Shown one piece after another: positions 1-7,782 of a stretch of 64,000 nucleotides of DNA. The stretch is from CAXXOK01 sp963666755. Lineage in GTDB: Bacteria; Bacillota; Clostridia; Christensenellales; Aristaeellaceae. Every line of letters begins with the position of its first letter. Position 1 is the stretch's first letter. A model generated the notes under the pieces. The model was not told where the DNA came from. It searched no databases and saw nothing but the letters and a program-made list of their open reading frames with translations. Both the position numbers and the translations under genes were made by a program. Location: assembly GCA_963666755.2 (NCBI GenBank), contig CAXXGW010000009.1, positions 1,488,001-1,552,000 of the forward strand, given 5' to 3'.

Positions 1-514
1 GCGCGTCCGGGTGGCTGAGGGACACCAGCTGCGCATCCAGTGCCAGCGCGTTGCCCAGCTGCTGTTTGGCCGCCATGCACAAAAGCACGTGTTGCGTGCT
101 GCCGGGGCTGAGCACGGCCACCCGATCAGTCGGTTTCAGATCGGCCAGCGAGTGAATATCGTCACGGTTGGTCATAAAGGCAACCTCATTGGCGGAAAGC
201 GCCCCGATGCTTTTCCAGGGCATACCGGTATCCACGCCGATCAGCATCGGCCCGATGCCCATAAAGCCTATGTCGATGTCCCCGGAAAGCATTCCTTCCC
301 GGATGGCGGTCGGGCCACCCATCTGCACCCAGCGGATGGTTACATTGGGCAGCGCCTTTTCCAGCAAGCCTTCCTGCTTCAGGATTTCCAGCGGCGCATA
401 CGCAATGCCGAACTGCTCCGCCACCGTCAGGGTCGCGGGGCGCGTCGGCCCGCAACCGCTTGCGGCGAAAAGCACCGCCGTAAGGCAAAGCGTGAGCAAG
501 ATTCCTTTACGCAA
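1..514 (-). CDS. ABC transporter substrate-binding lipoprotein (NMT1/SsuA-like), 3' part outside window
   Basis: The gene begins with a TTG codon at 514, about seven bases after a GGGAGGGA ribosome binding site, and runs off the left edge, so only the first ~171 residues are present. The N-terminus is a lipoprotein signal: a basic start, a hydrophobic stretch and the lipobox FAASGC. The mature part reads as an NMT1/THI5/SsuA-type periplasmic binding protein (LTVAEQFGIAYAPLEILKQE, then a GDIDIGFMGIGP segment). Such proteins capture small organic ligands for an ABC importer at the outer face of the membrane. It overlaps the stop of the upstream ATP-grasp gene by eight bases, so the two are probably co-translated. 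The ligand cannot be told from the sequence. Permease and ATPase genes would be expected beyond the window. Confidence 0.85.
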   Translation of the reverse strand, partial: MRKGILLTLCLTAVLFAASGCGPTRPATLTVAEQFGIAYAPLEILKQEGLLEKALPNVTIRWVQMGGPTAIREGMLSGDIDIGFMGIGPMLIGVDTGMPWKSIGALSANEVAFMTNRDDIHSLADLKPTDRVAVLSPGSTQHVLLCMAAKQQLGNALALDAQLVSLSHPDA

Positions 515-1763
515 AAGCGCATCCCTCCCCGTCATAGGTTCTGGGCAGCAGCAGGTTTTCGCCCGCCGCGTCTTCCACACGCAGGTTTGCATACAGGTCA
601 CTCACCATGCGCGCCATATTACCTTGATCGGTCGCCAGTACACAGTGGCCGAGCCTCGCCGTTGCGTTTTCCAGTCGCGGCAGTACGCTGCCGACCGGGT
701 AATTGTAACCCGCCGCCAGCACGCCCGGCCAGCTGAGCACCTCGGAGATCGGCGTCTCCGCTGCGATCACGCCGGGTTTGCCAAACAGCATCTGCACCGA
801 CACTTGGCAGAGGGGGCTTGCGGGATCAGGCTTTTGGAGCGCCGAGGCGTCGAACGGCTCGCCCAGCGATTGATGAATGACTGCGCCCAGCAGATCAAAC
901 CCGGTTGCCCAGGGGATGAACACATCCTCAAACGCGCCGCCGATCCGGCAGGCAGCCTCATTGACCATGACCCCCTGCGCGCCGATTAAGAACTGAATAT
1001 ACAGCGGGCCCTGTGTTACGCCCAGCGCGTCGGCCACCCGCTGCGCCAGCGCGTGAATCTCCGCCGAGCGCACCTCGTGGCGGCTGGGGTAACGGTGCGC
1101 CGCGCAAACGCCGATGTGCGTCGGGTGGTCAATCAACTGGCGATCGGTCAGAGTCAGGTCATACACGCGGCCATCCAGCACAAAGCTGGAGAGCGTTACC
1201 TCGTCGCTCGGGTAATACTGTTCCGCCATGGCCATCGGTTCCCGGGAAAAGCGCAAGGTTTCCGGCAGGCGCGCTAGCGCCTCCGCCGGGCTGAACACCC
1301 GAAAAACGCCGCGCTGCCCCTGCGAATCGAGCGGTTTGAGCACCAGCGGCGTACCCAGGCTGCGCAGCGCATCCGGCCTTTCCTGCGGCCAAAGAACCAT
1401 ATAAGGTACATTCGGGATGCCGTTCCGGACAAAGGCTTCCTTCATGGCCCGCTTATGGGTGGCACGCAACGCCGTTTCCACGCTGATCGGGCTGGGCAGC
1501 CCCAGCACCTGCGCCACACGCGCCGCCGTATAAACAGGCTGATCCGAGCCCACGGTCATCACGCCGTCCACCCGGGCATCCCGTGCCGCCTGAATACAGG
1601 CCTCCACATCAAATGTGCTCACTTTGATATGCGCATCGCAAAGCGAGGCTGCGGGCGGATGTTCCAGATAATCCGCCAGCACCAGCCGGTGCCCCATCGC
1701 ACGCACGGCGCGTGCCGCGTTCAGTTGGCAGTTTGAACCGCCAAGCAGCATCAGGGTTGCCAT
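507..1763 (-). CDS. ATP-grasp carboxylate-amine/thiol ligase family protein
   Basis: A protein of about 418 residues with the order expected of ATP-grasp ligases such as PurK or carbamoyl-phosphate synthase halves: an N-terminal Rossmann-like preATP domain (MLLGGSNCQLNAARA), a central ATP-binding domain (PLVLKPLDSQGQRGV as the glycine-rich loop) and a C-terminal segment with the metal-binding EAACRIGG motif. Such enzymes join a carboxylate to an amine or thiol through an acyl-phosphate. The ATG at 1763 is preferred over that at 1769 because the AAGGGG site directly abuts the first. It is followed by the binding-protein gene and preceded by a decayed glycosyltransferase whose original stop codon lies inside this gene. 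The substrate is unknown. Confidence 0.8.
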   Translation of the reverse strand: MATLMLLGGSNCQLNAARAVRAMGHRLVLADYLEHPPAASLCDAHIKVSTFDVEACIQAARDARVDGVMTVGSDQPVYTAARVAQVLGLPSPISVETALRATHKRAMKEAFVRNGIPNVPYMVLWPQERPDALRSLGTPLVLKPLDSQGQRGVFRVFSPAEALARLPETLRFSREPMAMAEQYYPSDEVTLSSFVLDGRVYDLTLTDRQLIDHPTHIGVCAAHRYPSRHEVRSAEIHALAQRVADALGVTQGPLYIQFLIGAQGVMVNEAACRIGGAFEDVFIPWATGFDLLGAVIHQSLGEPFDASALQKPDPASPLCQVSVQMLFGKPGVIAAETPISEVLSWPGVLAAGYNYPVGSVLPRLENATARLGHCVLATDQGNMARMVSDLYANLRVEDAAGENLLLPRTYDGEGCAFA

Positions 1764-2518
1764 AGCCATCCCCTTCCCGCCACGACCTCATACGCCACTT
1801 CGGCAGGCCGTATGCGCCCGGGCAACAGACTGCCCGGGAGCGTGTAGTGCACAAGCAACACAGCATAAGGCCGCGTCGGCTTGTCAAGGGTAAAGTTCGA
1901 TTGCCGGGACGTTCCCGGCGTATATGCGATGCCAGCGGTGCGCGGATGCAGCCGCAGCGCCGCCGCCGAAAGGTAGAAAAACCATAGGGTTCAGGTTTCA
2001 TGCGGCGGACAAAAGCGATGATCGTTACGCGATACTCGCCCATCCAGAGGCCGCCACGCTCACTAGCACAGGGAAAACAGGATGTCCCTCAACACGGCGC
2101 CGCCCTTACGCAGGAGCGACCCCTGCCGCTGCTCCGGTGCCGCAAAACAAAGCTCTGCGCCGTCCTCCAGCTGTGCAAGCATATCCGCGAGCAGCGACAC
2201 GGGATGCGCGCCGTAGTCATCCATCGTCACCACCCGGTCACAGGCGGGAGGTAAATGCTGCAGCCCCACATACAGCGCATGTTGCTGCCCCGTGTTATGC
2301 GAAAGCAGGATGCCGGTTACTCCGGTACGTTCAGCTACCAGCGCCCGTACCGCCTCCTGGCTGTCCGCTCCCCCGCCGTCCTCCGACAGAATCACGTGGC
2401 AGTGCAGGCGGCCATCCCCTGCAAATGCATACAGGGCGTCCAAAACCTGCGGCAGTGCGCCGCGCCGCCTCTATACGGGGATCACGATCCCCAGCGTTTG
2501 TTCATACCCCATACCCAT
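1751..2518 (-). pseudogene. Decayed family-2 glycosyltransferase
   Basis: Reading the minus strand from an ATG at 2518 gives the start of a GT2 enzyme (TLGIVIPV), a TAG stop at 2473-2471 where Tyr is expected, and then the continuation in the same frame down to 2063 (HVILSEDGGGADSQEAVRAL, then MDDYGAHP in place of the usual DDDLQ/HPP region, then RQGSLLRKGGAVLRDILFSL). Two stops follow. The rest of the fold continues in shifted frames: MGEYRVTIIAFVRR near 2040, and further on TSRQSNFTLDKPTRPYAVLL near 1870, ending at a TGA at 1753-1751 inside the ATP-grasp gene. At least two nonsense changes and two frameshifts are needed to explain this, so it is a pseudogene unless the assembly is locally poor. 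The intact ancestor was probably translationally coupled to the ATP-grasp gene. Confidence 0.75.
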
Positions 2519-2548
2519 TTTCGGTACGCGTCCTTGCCCGACACACCC

Positions 2549-2577
2549 TTGCCCCGCCGCCTTGCCTATGGTACAAT
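2549..2577 (+). promoter_or_regulatory. Sigma-70-type promoter for the first tusA-like gene
   Basis: TTGCCC at 2549-2554 and TACAAT at 2572-2577 are separated by 17 bases, about 24 bases before the ATG at 2601. A GGGAGGAG ribosome binding site lies between. Confidence 0.6.
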
Positions 2578-2600
2578 AAGGACAACAGGGAGGAGTCCGA

Positions 2601-2837
2601 ATGCGTCGTTTGGATTGCCTGGGGGATCAATGCCCCCTGCCGTTAATGAAACTGATGCAATACCGCGAGCAGCTCAACCGCGGCGAGTGCGTGATGGTCG
2701 TAACCGACCACAGCTGCACGTGCCAATCCCTGATCCATTACTGCAATGCGCAAAAGCTGCCGGTCACGGTCGTGGAACCCATTCACGGCGTCTGGGAAAT
2801 CACGGTGCACCCGCCGGAGGCGGTCAGCAAATCGTAG
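2601..2837 (+). CDS. TusA/SirA-family sulfur carrier protein
   Basis: A 78-residue protein with the TusA signature near its N-terminus, DCLGDQCPLPLMK, in which the cysteine of the CPxP motif carries a persulfide. TusA-type proteins accept sulfur from desulfurases or rhodaneses and pass it on in the cytoplasm. In Clostridia such proteins often accompany YeeE/YedE transporters. It has its own promoter and GGGAGGAG ribosome binding site. Its 3' end overlaps the stop of the convergent LysR gene by 14 bases. A second, more acidic paralogue lies at 4713, so the two may serve different partners. Confidence 0.88.
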   Translation: MRRLDCLGDQCPLPLMKLMQYREQLNRGECVMVVTDHSCTCQSLIHYCNAQKLPVTVVEPIHGVWEITVHPPEAVSKS

Positions 2838-3723
2838 TGGGCACCATGTTTTCGAAGTACTTTTTCACCATCGTCAGGCGGTAGTTGCAGTTTTCCGACT
2901 TCTGCTTATACAGGATGGATACGTCATAGCGCAGGCAAAAATCCTCCGTATCGACAATTTTAAGCTGCTGCAGATAGATTTCTTTCTTGACCGCCATATA
3001 GGGCAGGAAGGAAAGCCCGTTACCCCCCATCACCATGGATTTGACCGACTCGGTGGAATCCATGTGATAGGAAACCTGAAAATCTTCCATGGCATAGCCC
3101 ATGCCGTGCAACTGGCTCGCCATCAGGCGGTAGGAGCTGTAGCTTTCGTCCAGCAGCACCAGCGGGTGGTGCTTGAGCCCATCCACCGACAGGCTGGCTT
3201 TGACCGGGTAATCCTTGGCGGCAACCAGCACCACCTGATCGGAAAAAACGTTGCGGCAGAACAGATCCGGCTCATTGGCCTCCCCGACGATAAAGCCGAT
3301 ATCCGCCTGGTTTTCCATCACATGCCGCAGCACATCCCGGGAAGGCATCGAAGCCAGTGTGAACGTATAATCCGGGAATTTTTCCTTGGCTTTCGCCAGC
3401 GCGCAGGGGATCGCGTAGTTGGCGGCCACCTGCGTAGCCGCGACGCGACAGGTATCATGGTTGTTGCGCAGGTTATGCAGTTCTTCGGTAAATTGCTCAT
3501 AGGTAAAGATAATCTGCGCGGCATATCGTTTGGTTATATTACCGGCATCCGTCAGCTGAATCCCGCGGTTACTGCGTTCAAACAGTTTGCAGCCCAGCGC
3601 ATCCTCGATCTTCTGCATCTGCAAGCTCAGCGCGGGCTGCGAGATGTGGGATGCATTGGCCACCTTGGAAATGCTCTTTTCCTGTGCGATCTTCAAAAAC
3701 AAAGCGAGATGCTCCAGTTGCAT
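2824..3723 (-). CDS. LysR-family transcriptional regulator (sulfur locus)
   Basis: A protein of about 299 residues with an N-terminal winged helix-turn-helix (MQLEHLALFLKIAQEKSISK followed by ASHISQPALSLQMQKIE) and a C-terminal periplasmic-binding-like effector domain, the usual LysR size and order. The ATG at 3723 is chosen because the family starts with this sequence and a GGAAAGGGG site lies upstream; the frame extends further but without support. It is divergent from the YeeE/TusA/flavoprotein operon and convergent with a TusA gene, so it most likely controls sulfur acquisition, as CysB/CysL-type members do. A palindromic LysR box lies in the divergent region at 3821-3839. The effector is unknown. 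Confidence 0.9.
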   Translation of the reverse strand: MQLEHLALFLKIAQEKSISKVANASHISQPALSLQMQKIEDALGCKLFERSNRGIQLTDAGNITKRYAAQIIFTYEQFTEELHNLRNNHDTCRVAATQVAANYAIPCALAKAKEKFPDYTFTLASMPSRDVLRHVMENQADIGFIVGEANEPDLFCRNVFSDQVVLVAAKDYPVKASLSVDGLKHHPLVLLDESYSSYRLMASQLHGMGYAMEDFQVSYHMDSTESVKSMVMGGNGLSFLPYMAVKKEIYLQQLKIVDTEDFCLRYDVSILYKQKSENCNYRLTMVKKYFENMVPTTIC

Positions 3724-3820
3724 GCGTGCGGCCCCTTTCCGGTAAAACCACGCCAAGCGGGAGGCGTTGGGCTCTATTAAAAAAGATTATAACACCCGCG
3801 CCCATTGCTATCAAGCCTGG

Positions 3821-3839
3821 TTATGGCACATTGTGATAA
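3821..3839. promoter_or_regulatory. Candidate LysR-type operator (T-N11-A box)
   Basis: TTAT, eleven bases, ATAA: a perfect match to the T-N11-A architecture of LysR binding sites. It sits between the divergent LysR gene (start 3723) and the YeeE operon (start 3969), about 55 bases before a TATAAT element. Confidence 0.55.
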
Positions 3840-3890
3840 AAATGTCTAATGCAACACAAGCAACTTCGATGCTAAGCCCTGCGGCACGCA

Positions 3891-3899
3891 TGCTATAAT
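3891..3899 (+). promoter_or_regulatory. Extended -10 promoter element for the sulfur operon
   Basis: TGCTATAAT is an extended -10 (TGn plus a perfect TATAAT). No good -35 is seen, which fits activation from the upstream LysR box. Confidence 0.55.
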
Positions 3900-3914
3900 G
3901 ATCTGCAGTAATGG

Positions 3915-3948
3915 CCGCCGGTTCCAACCCCGTTTCGGGGCCCGGCGG
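3915..3948 (+). other. GC-rich leader hairpin before the YeeE-like gene
   Basis: CCGCCGG at 3915-3921 pairs with CCGGCGG at 3942-3948, and CCCCG/CGGGG inside it form a second stem over a TTT loop. It lies in the 5' leader just before the AGGAGG site. There is no U-run, so it is not an ordinary terminator. It may stabilise the leader or affect translation. Confidence 0.4.
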
Positions 3949-3968
3949 TGGCTATAGGAGGTGCTGGG

Positions 3969-4655
3969 ATGTCGGAACCTTCCAAACAACCCATTCAAAG
4001 GACCCTGCCCCGTAAAAAGAAACGGAACCAGCTTCCCATCGGTCTGCTGGTGTTCGCGCTGATGGTGGTCATCGGTGTGCTGCTCAGTTTCCGTGCAAGC
4101 CAGCTGGGCATCTTCTGGCTGTTCGGCGGCTGTTTCGGCTTCGTGCTGCAAAAATCGCGCTTCTGCTTTACAGCGTCGCTGCGCGATCCCTGCATCACAG
4201 GCAGCACCTCCATCACCAAGGCGGTGCTGATTGCGTTTGCCATCACCAGCATCGGCTTCACGGCCATCAAATACTCCGCCTTTGCGGCGGGGCAGGAGAT
4301 TCCCGGACAAAGCTACGTCATGCCGGTAAGCCTGGCGACCGTGGTCGGCGGCATTATGTTCGGCATCGGCATGGTGATTGCGGGCGGATGCGCTTCCGGC
4401 ACGCTGATGCGCGTTGGCGAGGGTTTTGCCATGCAGATGCTCGCGCTGGTGTTCTTCGTGATCGGTTCCCTCTGGGGCGCCAAAGACATGGGCTGGTGGA
4501 ACCTGAACGTTATCGCGGGCGCGCCGCGCGTGTTCCTGCCGGATATCTTCGGCTGGCTTGGCGCGCTTGTGCTGCAGCTACTGGTGATCGCCTGCCTGTA
4601 CGTGGCGGCGGACCTCTGGGAGCGTAAAAAGATGGGCACGGCGGACGAGGAGTAA
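3969..4655 (+). CDS. YeeE/YedE-family sulfur-compound transporter, N-terminal half
   Basis: A 228-residue, strongly hydrophobic membrane protein. It carries two conserved cysteine motifs of the YeeE/YedE (TsuA) family: KSRFCFTASLRD around residue 65 and AGGCASGT around residue 140. YeeE/TsuA takes up thiosulfate through a relay of cysteines, and related YedE proteins are linked to selenium. The classical transporter is about 350 residues long and holds both halves in one chain; here the second half is a separate gene at 4999. The start at 3969 is set by an AGGAGGTG site seven bases upstream. It is first in an operon with a TusA carrier, the second half and a flavoprotein. The transported compound is inferred, not shown. 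Confidence 0.85.
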   Translation: MSEPSKQPIQRTLPRKKKRNQLPIGLLVFALMVVIGVLLSFRASQLGIFWLFGGCFGFVLQKSRFCFTASLRDPCITGSTSITKAVLIAFAITSIGFTAIKYSAFAAGQEIPGQSYVMPVSLATVVGGIMFGIGMVIAGGCASGTLMRVGEGFAMQMLALVFFVIGSLWGAKDMGWWNLNVIAGAPRVFLPDIFGWLGALVLQLLVIACLYVAADLWERKKMGTADEE

Positions 4656-4712
4656 CCCTTACCGCCTGTCGGATACACATTGGTTGGCAACAAATTAAAG
4701 GAGGACATGAAC

Positions 4713-4934
4713 ATGGCACAGTTTGAATTGGATTGCATGGGCGAGGCTTGCCCCGTACCCCTGATGAAGACCGAGAAGAAGATGAACACCCTGGCTGCCG
4801 GCGACGTGCTGGTGGTGCATATTGACCACAGCTGCGCGATGAAGAACGTGCCTGAGTGGGCGCGCAAACAGGGCTACAACGTCGAGGTCGAAGAAGTGGA
4901 CGACGGCGAGTGGGACGTTATCATCGAAAAGTAA
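4713..4934 (+). CDS. TusA/SirA-family sulfur carrier (TsuB/YeeD-like)
   Basis: A 73-residue protein with the CPxP motif in DCMGEACPVPLMKTEKKM and a strongly acidic C-terminus. It lies between the two halves of the YeeE transporter, which strongly suggests that it is the cytoplasmic sulfur acceptor of that transporter, as TsuB/YeeD is for TsuA/YeeE. Of two nearby ATGs, the one at 4713 has correct spacing (eight bases) from AAAGGAGG; the one at 4707 is too close. Confidence 0.9.
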   Translation: MAQFELDCMGEACPVPLMKTEKKMNTLAAGDVLVVHIDHSCAMKNVPEWARKQGYNVEVEEVDDGEWDVIIEK

Positions 4935-4998
4935 CGCCGCTGCGCCAAATCATCCTCTCGGGCGGCTCCGCAGCCCAGGAAAGGAAGGGTGTGGGACC

Positions 4999-5547
4999 TT
5001 GAAACAGTTCTGGGAAAAGATCAGCAAAAACCGTTATTACAAGATGGTTTTTAAAAACCCCTTTACCTATGTGACCGGCGCGGTGCTGCTGTCCATCCTG
5101 CAGATTTCGCTGTTCGCGTATTCCGGCAACCCGTGGGGTGTGTCGGGCACGTTTGCCAACTGGGGCGCCTGGTTGTACCAGTTGTTCGGCGGCTCGGTGG
5201 ATAAGTGGTACTACTTCTCCTCCACCGGCGCGCAGGCAACGCTGAACGCGGGCATTCTGAGCCACACAGGCACAATGCTCAACGTCGGCATCATCTTTGG
5301 CGCTCTGCTGGCTACGCTGCTGGCTTCACAGTTCAAGTTCAAGAAGATCAAGACCCTGCGGCAGGTGGTAGCCGCCGTACTCGGCGGTCTGCTGATGGGC
5401 TACGGCGCCCGTTTGGCCGGCGGCTGCAATATCGGCGCTCTGTTCAGCGGCATCGCATCCCTGTCCCTGGCGGGCTGGGTTTTCGCGGCGTTCCTGCTGG
5501 TGGGCGCTTACATCGGCAGCAAACTGCTGGCAAAGTTCTTTATGTAA
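4999..5547 (+). CDS. YeeE/YedE-family transporter, C-terminal half
   Basis: A 182-residue membrane protein starting with TTG after a GGAAGG site. It begins with a basic amphipathic stretch, continues with several hydrophobic segments and carries the third conserved cysteine motif of the family, RLAGGCNIGALFSGIAS, near residue 145. With the product of the gene at 3969 it should rebuild a complete YeeE-type channel. The TusA gene between the halves and the flavoprotein behind it point to one co-expressed uptake-and-relay system. Confidence 0.85.
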   Translation: MKQFWEKISKNRYYKMVFKNPFTYVTGAVLLSILQISLFAYSGNPWGVSGTFANWGAWLYQLFGGSVDKWYYFSSTGAQATLNAGILSHTGTMLNVGIIFGALLATLLASQFKFKKIKTLRQVVAAVLGGLLMGYGARLAGGCNIGALFSGIASLSLAGWVFAAFLLVGAYIGSKLLAKFFM

Positions 5548-5571
5548 CACAGGAAGAAGGAACGGGTGTAA

Positions 5572-6795
5572 ATGGAAAAGAAAATTGAGCAATACGACGT
5601 CGTCATTATCGGCGGCGGCGCTGCGGGCATGACCGCCGGCATCTACTGCGGCCGCGCGCGGCTCAAGACCCTCATTATCGAAAAAGCGCTGGTCGGCGGC
5701 CTTGCCACCTACACCAACGAAATCGAGAATTATCCGGGCTTCCCCGAGGGCAGCACAGGGCTGGGGCTGATGGAGCTGTTCCATAAGCAGGCCAAGAAGT
5801 TCGGCGTCCAGTTCAAGCTGACCGACGTGCGCGCCGTCAAGCTGGAAGGCGAAGACAAGGTGGTCGAAACCTTCCGCAACGAGTTCCATTGCAAGGTGGT
5901 CATCATCGCTTCGGGCGGCAAACCCCGCTTGACCGGCGCGCTGAACGAGGATAAATACCTCTACGACAAGGGCATCTCCTTCTGCGCCACCTGCGATGCG
6001 GCCGCCAACACCGGCAAGACCGTCATGGTGATCGGCAGCGGCGATGCCGCCGTGGAGGAAGGCATCTTCCTGACGAAGTTCGCCAGCAAGGTGATCGTAT
6101 CCGTGCTGCATGACGAGGGCGTGATGGACTGTAACGAAATTGCCAAAGCCGAAGCCATGCGCAACGAGAAGATGGAGTTTCTGTGGAACACGACCGTGGC
6201 CGAGTTCAAAGGCGACGATCACCTGCACGCCGTGGCGCTCAAGAACTCCAAGACCGGCGAAATCACTGATGTCCCGGTGGATACCTGCTTCGTCTTTATC
6301 GGCTATCTGCCCAATACCGAGCTGTTCCGCGGCATGGTCGACATGACGCGCGGCGGGTATGTGATTACCAACGAGCGGATGGAAACGGGCATTCCCGGCG
6401 TATTCTGCGTGGGCGATGTGCGCGACAAGTTCCTCAAGCAGGTGGCTACGGCCGTCGGCGACGGCGCGATTGCGGGCTATGCGGCGGAGAAGTACATTGC
6501 CGAGAGCGAAGTGTTCGAAAACCAGGTGCTGGGCGACACCCCGCGCATGGTGTACGTGTACAACGCCGCCAACGCGTCCGACCGCGACGTGCTGGGCCAG
6601 CTGGAACAGTACGAGCGCTGCCACTGCGACATCCCGCTGATCAAGGCCGACGTATACAAATCCAACGGCATTGCCCAGCGCCTGAACGTGGCCGAAACGC
6701 CCTGCGTGGTCTTTATCCGGGATCGTCAGCAGGTGGGCTGCGTCAACTGCGGGGATATCTGCCCCGCTTCCATTGACGAGCTGGTGCGCCGCTAA
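5572..6795 (+). CDS. Thioredoxin-reductase-like FAD protein with C-terminal thioredoxin-like domain
   Basis: A 407-residue cytoplasmic flavoprotein. Residues 1-310 are thioredoxin-reductase-like: FAD site GGGAAGMTAGIYCGRAR, redox pair CATC in SFCATCDAAAN near residue 140, NAD(P)H site VIGSGDAAVEEG, and a second FAD motif PGVFCVGDVRD. About 95 further residues follow, not present in ordinary TrxB, with a CVNCGDICP motif near the end; they look like a degenerate thioredoxin-fold domain. It is last in the split-YeeE/TusA operon, so it may reduce persulfide or disulfide intermediates on the carrier or transporter. A terminator follows directly. The flavoprotein call is firm; the physiological partner is inferred. 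Confidence 0.85.
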   Translation: MEKKIEQYDVVIIGGGAAGMTAGIYCGRARLKTLIIEKALVGGLATYTNEIENYPGFPEGSTGLGLMELFHKQAKKFGVQFKLTDVRAVKLEGEDKVVETFRNEFHCKVVIIASGGKPRLTGALNEDKYLYDKGISFCATCDAAANTGKTVMVIGSGDAAVEEGIFLTKFASKVIVSVLHDEGVMDCNEIAKAEAMRNEKMEFLWNTTVAEFKGDDHLHAVALKNSKTGEITDVPVDTCFVFIGYLPNTELFRGMVDMTRGGYVITNERMETGIPGVFCVGDVRDKFLKQVATAVGDGAIAGYAAEKYIAESEVFENQVLGDTPRMVYVYNAANASDRDVLGQLEQYERCHCDIPLIKADVYKSNGIAQRLNVAETPCVVFIRDRQQVGCVNCGDICPASIDELVRR

Positions 6796-6809
6796 ACCCC
6801 TGTGCGTTC

Positions 6810-6846
6810 AAACCGCCCCGCGACCATCGCCGGGCGGTTTTCCCCT
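6810..6846 (+). terminator. Rho-independent terminator of the sulfur operon
   Basis: AACCGCCC and GGGCGGTT pair around a short loop and are followed by a pyrimidine-rich TTTTCCCCTTT tract, 15 bases after the flavoprotein stop. Confidence 0.75.
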
Positions 6847-6939
6847 TTCCCTTCGCTCCCCGACCCCCGGCTTCCACGGTCACGCCAACCCATCCACGGC
6901 ACGGTGCCGAGCCATGGCAAGTGAAAAGGAGGCTATTGT

Positions 6940-7380
6940 ATGGAACAGACCGTGAACCAGAAAACCTACAACACCGAGACCGCGAAACCTCTGGGTAACT
7001 GGCAGCGTGGTTACAGCTCCGAAAAAGGGTACATCTCCGAAACCCTATACATGAACGACACAGGGGATTACTTCCTGCATGGCGAGGGCGGCCCCCGCTC
7101 CCGCTATGCGCAGCGGGTCGGCATGAACACCTGGGGGTATGGCGAGCGGATCATCCCCATGTCCGATGAGGAAGCGCACGCCTGGGCGGAGAACCACCTG
7201 ACTGAATCGACCCTGCACAATGTGTTTGTGCAAACCGCCTACGACGGTTGCCTGACCCCCATGATGATCCACCTGAAGTGCACCACCGCCGAGCGCCTGC
7301 AAAATCTGGCGGCCGAGCAGGGGCGCGATGTGTCCGCGCTGGCGGAAGAGCTGATTTTCAAAGCGCTGGAGCAGGGCTGA
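6940..7380 (+). CDS. Hypothetical protein, 146 residues
   Basis: A soluble protein with a clear AAGGAGG site seven bases before the ATG. I do not recognise the family. The N-terminal two thirds are rich in Tyr, Gly and Trp (NTWGYGERIIPM), and a DEEAHAWAENHL stretch follows. The C-terminal ~40 residues (HLKCTTAERLQNLAAEQGRD then SALAEELIFKALE) look like two amphipathic helices, with some resemblance to ribbon-helix-helix tails. It stands alone between two terminators. No signal peptide or membrane segment is seen. Confidence 0.7.
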   Translation: MEQTVNQKTYNTETAKPLGNWQRGYSSEKGYISETLYMNDTGDYFLHGEGGPRSRYAQRVGMNTWGYGERIIPMSDEEAHAWAENHLTESTLHNVFVQTAYDGCLTPMMIHLKCTTAERLQNLAAEQGRDVSALAEELIFKALEQG

Positions 7381-7516
7381 AAAACCCGTTTGCAGCAGGT
7401 GATTCATTCGCCTGAGAGCAAGGTTGTGCGCTTCGTTGGCTGACAATACGCCTTTCAGGTATAGCTCTGGGTGAGTTGCCCATCGCGTAGCACATACTGC
7501 CTATCGACAGGGCAGA

Positions 7517-7554
7517 AAACAAACAGACGATCCGTACGGATCGTCTGTTTGTTT
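7517..7554 (-). terminator. Terminator of the tRNA cluster
   Basis: A near-perfect palindrome: AAACAAACAGACGATCC, GTAC, then its complement, giving a T-rich end on the minus strand. It lies just downstream of the three minus-strand tRNA genes. Confidence 0.8.
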
Positions 7555-7557
7555 CTC

Positions 7558-7631
<74 letters not shown>

Positions 7632-7675
7632 CCGCTGGTAGACCGATCACCATCATGCAGAGCCAGAAAGAGAAG

Positions 7676-7750
7676 TGGAGCGGTAGACGAGATTCGGACT
7701 CGCGACATCCACCTTGGCAAGGTGGCACTCTACCACTGAGCTACTACCGC
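7676..7750 (-). tRNA. tRNA-Gly (anticodon GCC)
   Basis: Reverse-strand cloverleaf starting GCGGTAGTAGCTCAGTGG, anticodon arm CCACCTTGCCAAGGTGG (anticodon GCC), T-arm GAGTCCGAATCTC and encoded CCA. Length 75 bases. Confidence 0.95.
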
Positions 7751-7782
7751 ACGTTCCACAGGCTGCTCTTCTGAAAAAGTAA

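Noticed and set aside
1790..1830. Two strong hairpins upstream of the ATP-grasp gene, considered as a riboswitch or attenuator
   Set aside because: They fall inside the readable 3' part of the decayed glycosyltransferase and match no riboswitch consensus I know.
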